DNA of 64,000 nucleotides from Schistosoma haematobium. Its lineage: Eukaryota; Platyhelminthes; Trematoda; Strigeidida; Schistosomatidae. The notes under the pieces were generated by a model that made no database searches, was not told where the DNA came from, and saw nothing but the letters and a program-made list of their open reading frames with translations. Position 1 is the stretch's first letter; each line of letters starts with the position of its first letter. Made by a program: the position numbers and the translations under genes. Shown in pieces: positions 46,822 to 58,342 of this stretch. The DNA lies in assembly GCF_000699445.3 (NCBI RefSeq), contig NC_067196.1:88824364-88888363 (forward strand), written 5' to 3'.

Positions 46822-49800
46822 TATTTTCTATTTATACAAGCATCTTTTCAAGTTGAAAGAAATAAAAAGAATGAAAAGTCACAAAAAGAATGAATTTCCT
46901 CTTTATCTGCAAGAACATTTATACATAAACTAACTGATTCTTGAAATAAACATAAAGCAGTTTAGTCATAAAAGATTATCATACTAAGTTAATAGGCAGT
47001 TTCCATCCAATTTAGTCATTCATACAGTTCTATTTAATGATATGAAAGTTTATTTTACAATGAAATGAGTATTATTACTGATTGATAGACATCATCACAT
47101 CGGCATCCTTATTGTTTATCACGCATTATTTAAACGTTTATACAAATATACACCCCTATTATTCATTATTCATGTTTGTAATTTCTTTTTGCAAATATCG
47201 AACAGATAAAGACCCTTATGAAGAATATGTGAAACTCAAAACAACTATCAACAAAGTCAGAATTTTCAATACCAATATCAAAATAGTTCTACCGTATAAG
47301 GCGGAATCTTGGAAAACTACGAAAGCCATCATCTAGAAGATAAAAGTGTTTATTAACAGCTGTCTAAACAGAATACTTCGGATCCGTTGGTCAGACACAA
47401 TCAGCAACAACCTACTATGGGAGAGAAGAAACTAGATCCCAGTGAAGGAAGAAATCAGGAAGACTTGCTGGAAGTGTATAGAACACACACCCAACTGCGT
47501 CACAAGACAAGCTTCCACGTGGAATCCTCAAGGTCAAAGGAGGAGGAGAAGTGGAAGACCAAAGAACACATTACGTCGAGAAATGTAGACAGATATGGGA
47601 AGACTGAACAACAATTGGATAGAACTGTAAAGGAAGGCTCAGAACAGAGTAAGTTGGAGAACGCTGGTTGGCGGCCTATGCTCCATGGAGAGTAACACAC
47701 GTAAGTAAGTAAGGTAATAAATACTCTTAATAATCAAAGTTTACTTTTATAAGCTCATGAGTTATCTATACAATTCATGGTTGATATTCAATTGTTTGTA
47801 AAGGTATCACTTTTATATTATCGACTGAAGTTTTTCAACGAGATATAATACCAAGATGTCGAGTTTTGTAAGAATTTTTTTACTCGACTGCACTATTATA
47901 AGTCTATAAAATTATATAATCGTATGATAGTTATGATAGTCATATTTATGTAAACATCTCTAACGCCAGTTTGAAATATCACCTATTGTGAAATAGGATG
48001 AAACAGTCATTGAAATGTGTCCCATTTGATTATAGAGGTTGTATCCCACTCCAAGTTATACATGTACATCTTCGAAGAGCTACAAAGTCAAAACACTTGT
48101 ATAATTCTCTCTATAATTTTTAATGTTAATCCAATTGATATCTACTTAAGAGACATAAGATTATTTAGTTTTCTTGTAGTTGAATTTTTGTTGTTTTTTA
48201 GTAAGAGTAACAATGATAACTTGGTTCTTATTCGTATTTCTATGCTGATCTTTGCTATTATCTTATTTTACGAATTTTACCATTTGTCCCAAGGTCGTGT
48301 TTGGCTATTGTATGTACAGAGTTGTTTCATTTCGAATATGTCTTCTTGAAAACAACGTTTTCCTGATCACATATCTCTCACTGTTTTGAGGATTACTGAG
48401 TAAATGCCTTGTATCGCTCGCCGTTTCATTGAGTTCTCATTAGATCACACATCTATTAAACGAAGTTATCGTAAGCTGAACGTAGCAGTATCGTTTCATC
48501 ATATCGATTGTAACAAAAACTTATTAGCTGATCATAGTGTTATTGTTAACTGATTAAAATAAAGTATTAAGCAACAGTTGGCATTTATTTTAAGTATCAC
48601 CTGTGATTCATATTTATCAAAAACCACGCGGAAATCAACTTCTAAACTATTCAGTTTATAACATTATCTAGTAAATGGAGTACACCCACTAAGATATTAA
48701 GTAAGAAAGATTAGTTCAATGAAGAGTTCTCTTGTCGGCGGATTCATTTTCAAAGCTGTAAAATCACAAATATATATATATATATATATATATTTCAGGA
48801 TGATAATAATTACGATAACAATAATCATAAATTCACCCGGTATTGTTTTACTTGTATCTTCCCATTGTTATTTAGGAGTGCACTTGATCAGTCTCTTGTT
48901 GGCATATATGCCTACTGTGCGTACTGTCTCCATATAGCCTTAAGTCGCAAGCTTGATAAGCAAAGGATAATAGTGGCTAGCAGTGGAATGCAGTTTGACA
49001 CGCGTTTCGTCCTATTTGAGACTTGTTAACTGGATGTACCCGCATCCCAGAGTTGACGTTCACCCCAAGGACTCAAACCCACTACCGTTCACTTCAAACA
49101 TCATCGCCGTTATCTACTTAGGTACTGAATCCTGATAGTCACTGTGATTGTACAGCTTTAATAATGAATTCACTGAAAACAGAATACTTCGTTCAACTAA
49201 TCATTCTTATAAAATTACCATCAATTATTAAGGACATTAATTCATTAAAGCTCTATTCAGATTTAATCATTAATGACTTTTCTAAATCATAACAATCTAA
49301 GATTTTGATAGATTCATTATATCTAACACAATATACAATACTTACCATTCAACTCTATCACATCCCATTGTTTTATAATTCTAGGGAACAAAAAATTCTA
49401 GGGACTACATTTTGAAATGAAAAAAACTTATATTCACTTAACAAGATCAGATCTCAACTTATTTCGATCATATATATATAGATTGCCTGTCAAGAAATGC
49501 AACAGTATTATGTAACATGATTCTATGTTAACTCAGTAGGAAATCAGTTAGTTATATTGTAATAGAAAATGAAAACAAAGAAAGTAATGATAAAATCAAC
49601 TTGAGATGATTTCATTTCAAATGGTAAATGATTTTGAACTGTCATAATTGTCACCTTAGAATAAGGGATGTAAATATTTGTTGTTTTTTTTTAAATATTT
49701 TTAAAAGCAACTTATTCTAGTAATATAGATGTGGATAAATAATTAGCTGACATCCAATGGTATTAATGTCTAACTTCAATCAATCTACGAAGTTGCGCCA

Positions 49801-52800
49801 CCGTATACCGTAGACTGATAGGTCCTGGGTTCGAATCTCGCGGGGTGCGGGATCATGGATGCGCACTGCTGAGGAGTCAAATAATTAGTTAGTTTGATTA
49901 GTTCATTCTACGGTGTATACTACTGATATCAACAGATATAAGTAATGTGTATCATCAATCGAATATGAAATACCTGACAGAAGAAGGTTAGGTTGATTGA
50001 AGAATAGAGAACAAGAACAGTGAATGATTGCTGTGGAAATGAAATAAATGTGAAATCTAAGTTGATTGATTGATACTTTTGCAAATGGAGTATTTAATGT
50101 ATGGTTCACAGATTTTATTAAGATGTTCTGTAATTTTGCATTCAAACACATTCGATTTACCCTACTTGGGTTTTTGCTTACTACAATTCTACAAAATAAT
50201 CTGGATTGACTTGAACTATACACCAATTGACGACCAGGGAACCATTAATAGCTTTTTCATTCTAGTTTAGGACTCGTTAGCAATGGATACTAACAACTAT
50301 CAAGATTGTTCGTATTCAAGATATTCAGATGTTGGGGTTAGAGAATTACGTCTAGTTTGTTGATTCGTCATTTCATGATGCAAACAATCTTCAGATTGAA
50401 AACTCACTATGAAACGTCTATCCTAAATTTATTAATGAATAAATTCATTTACTTTGCTAATTCATATTTTGTTGCTACAGTTTTTATGACAGGTGGTTGT
50501 GGGTGTTTGGTAGAAAACCCTGCCTGACCTAGGTTATATCTTAATTGCCACTCGTCACTAAGGAGTACCAGCAATCTTAAGGGGACTGATACTACCAGTA
50601 GTATACAAAACTATTAAATATATAAGTAATAGAATTTCATTAATCACTAATATAGATAAGTTTTAGGGATTTACAATTGATTGATCGCTGGGTGGTGATC
50701 AATGTCGTGTATGTCAGGTCCATTTTAATGCAGATCGAATTCTCAGTCCTACAGGAGGTCAGTCACTGCCCGGACAGCCCAGTGGTAACGTCCCTGACTG
50801 TAAAGCTGAATGTCACAGGATCAAATCCGTCAGGGAGCATCAGTTCTCTCAAGATTACACGAACACCTTGCTGAGGAGTGCCAAGTAGCACAAAACCTAG
50901 GTCCAGGGTTTCCTGTTGACTAACTCCAACCACCAATCTAAGTTTTGGGAATGTTAGAAAGTTTAACAAATGAAACATAACGCATTACATTATAGTAATG
51001 AAAAGATAGAAAAATACAGTATAATAGTGATGGTTTATCGTTAAAATTATTTAGTGTCTATTGGCCGCATTATTTCATATGAAAAATATGTGACAATTTC
51101 CTGCGGAATGTAGTTTGCTAATAGTAAAATGATTTTGGTATTATGGATAAAATACCTGACTATGCTGACTACAAAATATTCTATTCAATAGTTGAAAACC
51201 CCAAACAGAACAACATTTTATGGTTGGACATTAATCGCTAAGGTGAAAGTCATTCAGTTGTGAATGAAAAATATTGATATACTCAAACGAATAAAGAAAA
51301 ATCATAAACCGCATACAACTTGATAGCTGACTATAAACTCTGTTCTTAAATTTCTCGTCGGGATTTATGATCATTGAAGTTCAACCATGTTGGCAGTAAG
51401 AAAAATATAGTTGTTAATAACGAACGATAGTTAGACTGTAAATCAAATTGTTGAATATTGTTGATATCATGAACCAATATAAGTTCAGCATCAACTGAAA
51501 ACAAGGCGGTACAGCACAGCTGTCTTTTCATATTGTGGGACTCCTTAAAAAAATGAATCCATAACCTCATCAAAAAGGACAAAACTCAGGGCTTTCGGTT
51601 TACCGATAAGGTTCAATCTTCAGACCTCTACAATAGTGTACATGCCGAACTTTAACGAGCTCACAATATTTTTAGACCACCTGCAATTGTTTTATGTGAC
51701 TAACTACCCATACCTGACAAGTTTTAACCCCACTACTCATAGTTTCTGATTAGGATTCCAGGAGTATGTATTTTTCTTAAAACAAATGAATATATTGAGA
51801 TGTATTCTTAGTGTTATATCTTGAAGGTTGCACTTGATATACCGCGTATAACGTGATCACTAGAACGCCAGAACCCTTCCAAGTCGCAATGAGAAGACAG
51901 AAGACTAATGAAAGCAATGTTATTCACAGACAGTGTCAATTATAGTACAAAATTGTTCGGTATTTATAGTTTTTAGTAAGAACGAAATCATCATTACAGT
52001 CCTTCAGTCCGCATACAGGGGGTTATTGGCATCGTCCAATCAGGAAGCTACATGCAAGAATTCTAGAATATTCTTCCCAAAGGTGATTGGATGAAATATC
52101 TTTGGCTCCTTCTGAGCCTCCTACAGCTTCCTCGAGTTTACCCGTGGTCCGTTGTCACGCTTAGTAATAACGATCTATTGAATTACAAAATTATCATAGT
52201 TGTTATGACGAAAAATAGTGTTTTCTACTTGATTACTAAGTGTGAACACTAAGACTGCAATGCACTTACAGCGAGCTGAAAAATTCAACACCGAATGAAG
52301 TCGTTGTCCTCAATCTCACTAACTCACTACTAACTACAATCTATATATTTCATAAAACGTGTAACAAAATAATTATATCGAAGCAATCTACACAGGATAC
52401 ACTTCTGCCAGTAAAAAATGATGAAATTTCTGTGCTGAATGTTAACAGTGCAATGATTCAATCGCTTACTAACAATAATCTAAACATCATATCCAATGAA
52501 GAATTTAGTAGTTATTTGAACTAAGTAGTTCAGTGTATGTTTTGCCATTAAAACTAAAAGGTACCAGATTTAAGTCTCATTGTGAACATTAACACTGGTA
52601 TTCACATTCCTCTACACGACATAGGTCATAAATAGGATGAGTGGCAGGTCAATCAGCAATCAACATGCACATTGAAATAGATCCAATTTATCAACCAATC
52701 AGGAAAATTATGCACAAATATAGGAACAAAAATCAAACCAATGGGAGACACAACCAAAACAAAGGAGTAAACAATGACAAATGTAAGGTCAATAAGAACC

Positions 52801-55800
52801 AACTTAACGTCGAGATGTACAGAACAAGCTGTAAAACGCATATGGAGAAATTTGAACACTTCACTTCTATCTGAAATTTTGTGCTGATGATGTCGTCCAG
52901 AAGAACGATGAAAGCTCCACAACCAAACCATCCTGCTCAGAGAACAAAACTCCATCAAAATCATCTACCTGATCTACAAATCTTCTCTACCATAGATCCA
53001 TCAATTCTGTAAAAAGTACTTTATATAACTTTTTAATTGCATTCTTTTTTTTTTTTGAATAACTTACTTGTTCACATTTTGTTTGTAATTCTGGTTTATT
53101 TGAATCCAATTGATGATGATTCAGATTTGACCAAGAATTATTATTATTATTATTATTGTCACTATCGGGAATACTTATTACTGGATAATCATCTGATAAT
53201 TTACTTTCATTCAATAATAGTATATTATTTAAATCAACCGGTAAGATGTAATTAGTATTCGTGTAATTATTATTGTTATTACTGTTTTGTTCAAATTGTA
53301 AAGATTTAATAGAATTCACATCTAATTGTAGTTCATTGCATCTAATTGAAATAGACGACGATGATGATGACGACGACGACAAAGAAGAAGACGAAGAAGA
53401 GAACAAGGAAACAGAAGAAGTTGGTAATAATGGAGACAGTTCACTTGACAATGAATTCATTGTAGTTTTTAGTGATAAATCAAATGATAATTTATCATGA
53501 CTATTTATTGAAATACATTCTAAAGATTGATCGACTGAATTATTATTATGATTACTATTTGTTGAATAAGTTGATAACAAAGATTCATTTTGTTGTGTAG
53601 TGATTATCGGTATTGTGAATTGTTCATCTATTGATGAAGTACTCCATAATGGTGTAACATTTGAATGTTTACACATTTCTGTCAAACTATTTGGTATATT
53701 CGGTATATTAGGTATAATTAATGTATCAGTTGAATACATTAAGCTAGATGTTATACAGGGTGAAACAATTGAATGATCATTCATAAAATTGCACATTAAA
53801 TTATTTTTAGATAAATTATTATGTAATATTATTGCCGAGGTTAAAGATGTTGTTGTTGTCATTGGTGGTGGTGGTGTTGTTGTTGTTGTTGGTGGTGGTG
53901 GTTGTGGTAGTGTAAAAGCTGATGGTGATAGAATTTTCGAAGGTGGTTTTAATTGATTTGTACTTTCTTGTTGTTCAATCAATTCAGTAGAATCAGTTAA
54001 TAGAATGAGGTCATCTAGGTTTTTTTTAATGAGAGTAAAACAATTATTCAATGAGATTTTCTTTATTAATGTATTTAATAAAATATGAAATAATAAAAAT
54101 TGATTTCACTCAAGATGTACAATAATCCGTCATGACAGTCATAAACACTAATCTGTTAACCGCATTCTTCTTTCAGCCTTTTTCTGGCCGAGAAAACATA
54201 AACCATCTAGTTAAACAAATTTTACGCAAACAATATAAAGAATTGTACCACTATTCTGTTTTCAAAAAGATGATGATAATTTATATCACAAGTTGATTTT
54301 GAATGAAATAATTATTAAGGGTTAAGCATTCGCGTGAAAGACTGATGGTTCTAGGTTTGAATCCCGCGGGCAGGATCGTGGATGCGCACTACTGAGGAGT
54401 TATATATTAAGACGAAACGGCCGTCTAGTGCTTCCAGATTTTTCATGGTGGTCGAGGTTTAATCGACCCACGAATTCAACTATTAAATTATTAAAAAGCC
54501 ATAAATGCTGGTTTCTGGGAATTTATTTCTTTTCTCTACACATTATATCAAATAAGAAATTATTGATTAACAAAAAAAGCATTACATAATGAGGTGGTGG
54601 AGAAGATTTGTAGCTTAAGTGGATGGTTTTGATGGAGTTTTGTTTTCTGAGCAAGCCATCCAGCTCAGAGAATAAAACTCCATCAAAATCATCCACCTAA
54701 GCTACAAACCTTCTCCACTATCTAAAAATCATATGAGCGTAGTACGCTTTTCGTTGTTCGAAAATGGGAGAATTGAACCAAAAGACAAGCTTTCACTCGA
54801 GAACAACTATATTTTCTCTATAAGTGACTTCGTTAGTATGTTCACCCAACAAGTGGAAGATACGATCCCCAATCAACTTCCCATTGGGATGGAGAATAGT
54901 ACGACCAAACCAACCAACTCAGAGAACAGAACTCCATCAAAACCATTAAATAATATTGGTCAGCTTTAATTGAAGATTTTATTCAAATATATATCTACCA
55001 GATATCGAAGAGTCACGTTCAGAAGATTAAGAAAAACACAAGTCCTTGCGTTTAACTTAAGGTCACTCCTATGTCTTAATATAAAGGAAAACAAGATTCG
55101 AAAATCACTAGCCAAGATTTATCTCTTGTCAAATATAATAACTGTTCCGATATTGAACATTGAAACCCGAATGTTTGTGTCTAATTCTCATGGTCAGCTT
55201 TCTAGCTGACATCACTGTATTAAAAATTAAGCTTTTATATGAATCGCTCTTAGAATAAATCCATCTGTCTACGGTAGTATTTCGATGAGTTGACGAGTAC
55301 TATGTACACTTTAAACACCAACATCTTGAGTGCATTCTAGTCTTAGATATATGTCTATTCTGGAACTCTAAACGTAAAGATGGCTAGAAATAAACTGAAG
55401 AACTTATGTTTGGATGTACTGAAAATATCTGTATTTGTACAATAATAAACAACATTGTAATTCATAAAGCGTTATGAAAAGAGGCTGCATTGAGTGATTG
55501 TTGAGTGAGAATAGACAAGGAATAAGCAACCTTTGTTTAGATTTTTACTGGACATTTACAAAGAACACTGATGATTACACTAAGATTTTCTATAGCTGTC
55601 ATAAGAACAAATCGTTTAAAGTAATTTGCTGTATTCTGAACCTCCTATCGCAAACGCAACAACAGATGCAGGAAAAGACGACCAGTGTAGCAGCAGCCTC
55701 AGCAGCAGTAGGTCTCAATGTACACAAAGGGAAAAGCAGGATTCTCCGATACAACACAGAATGCACCAATCCAATCACAATTGATGGAGAGGATTTGGAA

Positions 55801-58303
55801 GATGTAAAAACCTTCACATATTTGGGCAGCATCATTGATGAACAGGGTGAGTCTGATGCAGATATAAAGGCGCGGATCAACAAAGCAAGAGCAGTATATT
55901 TACAACTGAAGAACATCTGGAACTCAAAACAAATGTCAACCAACACCAAGGCCAAGATTTTCAACACAAATATCAACACAGTTCTACTATATGGGGCGGA
56001 AACCTGGAGAACTACGAAAGCCATCATCCAGAAGATACAGGTGTTTATTAACAGTTGTCTATGCAAAATACTTCGGATCCGTTGGTCAGACAGAATCAGC
56101 AACAACCTACTATGGGGGAGAAAAAACTAGATTCCAGTGGAGGAAGAAATCAGGAAGACTTGCTGGAAGTGTATAGGACACACATTGAGGAAAGCACCCA
56201 ACTGCGTCACAAGGCAAGCCCTCACATGGAATCCTCAAGGTCAAAGGAGGAGGAGAAAAGGAAGACCAATGAACACATTACGTCGAGAAATGAAGACGGA
56301 CATGAGAAAATTGAACAAGAATTGGATGGAACTAGAAAAGAAGGTCCAGGACAGAGTGGGTTGGAGAATGCTGGTCGGCGGCCTACGCTCCATTGAGAGT
56401 AACAGGCGTAAGTAAGTAGTTTGTTGTATACTTAATACTTTTCATCATGAGGCTCAATCTCGTCTCTTTATATATAGAAAAAAACTATAAGGATTCAAGG
56501 TAACGACCTAAGTATTTGAATTCGTACTATATTTATAGTACTTATCACTTCCTTGACCGAATTAGGCTTAGTGAATGGTTTTACTTACTTATTAGTCTTT
56601 ATACATTTTGTTCGTTTATTTGTATTCCCGTCTTTGTCAAATCCATTCTTCATTGTCTAATTATCAGAACACTTCTTATTACTTAATTTTATTGGTTTTT
56701 TTCAATGAATGTTAATTCAGGGTCAATTTTTCTGGATCACTCATCAATTTCCTATTACGAAACATTGATTGTGTAACGTTTATGTAATCTGTTTCCCTAT
56801 AAACACTAAGTCTTAAATGCCTTAGTTAGAATAGTGTATTTCATACATAGACATGCCTATTACTTTATATTAGAGCAAAGTTTGATGAGGATCTAAATGA
56901 ACACTGATTAATCCATAGTTTTCACTTGATTCTCGAAGAATTTTCCAAGGTGTTATCAAGGAATCTCAGAATAATAAAAACCACTGAAAACAATTATACT
57001 AATCTTATTCTGTTATTTCCAAACAAATTTATTATCAGCTTTTTTGAAAATCCACTAACCTAAGTGATTGATATCATTCAAAGTGCTGAAGTCCACATTT
57101 TGGTGATGATGATGATGTTGTTGATGTTCTGTGTAAAGTAAATTCAATGAAGGTTGCTTATCATCATTATTATTATTAATTCTTGTATTTGCTATCGTTG
57201 TTTTCTTGGTATTTGTAACAGTACTACCAGAAGTTACTTTTACCATCTCTACTGTCGCTTCTGTCAACGTCGTTGTAGATGGTATGATAAGAGACGATGA
57301 TGATAATAATGGTGAGGACGTAATACAGTTGACATTATTTATAGTAGTTTCATTATTGTCACCATTTTCCGATGATGTATTCCAATCAGTTAAATTGATA
57401 TCACCGTATTTATTATTTTGACATGAATTCGGAATGATTAAACTATTGAAATGAAAAACTGTATCAGCTGGAAAATAATTAGTTGCTATGGTAGTTGTTA
57501 TTCTAGGACTTGTCCTATCACTTGTACTACTATTAGTATTGTTATCAGTAATTATTTCAGTGGCTACTGAATTTATAATTAAGTCTTTATCAAGATTATT
57601 TGAAGTAATTGAATAATGAACATTATTTAAAATATTTGATGTATTCAATGACGGACTTGATGTTACGCATATAATATAATCATTTAATCGGTCATCATTA
57701 GTCACTTCTTCTTCTTTTACATATTGTTGACGCTGTTGATGATGATGATGATGATGGGAACGAGGTGAAATAGAAGTTGAATGATGATGATAATGATGTT
57801 GCTGATGAGGAGCAAGGATTGAAGGATATGAAGGATCTGACAGGATTTCTACCGAATCATTCGAGTTAATGTTGAATCTTTTCAAATTAATCGATTTTTC
57901 CATACAGCTTATATTGTTTTCTTTATTGTTATTATTATTATTATTACGATTACTATTATTATTATTATTGTTGATATCTATAGGTTGATGTTCAGTTAGA
58001 TGAGGCTTCAATTCTTTCGTTTTATTTTTAGAAAATTTATCAGGATTTAAGCGGTATTTTATGCGATGATTAGAATTATTAATTGTACTATTACCATTAC
58101 TATTACTATTACTGTTATTATTATCACTGTGATTATTATTGTGAAACGTAGTACTATTAATATTTGTTGACCATTGTAATGCTTCAGAAGATTGTAAATG
58201 TTGTTCATGAACAATAGCTGCACGTGGAACTTTATCCAACCATCGTGGTTTACTTCCGTCTTCTAAATAAACATAATTAAACCAATAAAAAATTAGTGAG
58301 TAA

Positions 58304-58342
<39 letters not shown>

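Noticed and set aside
53273..53500. + strand Asp/Glu-rich frame
   Set aside because: It is the complement of the receptor's Ser run.
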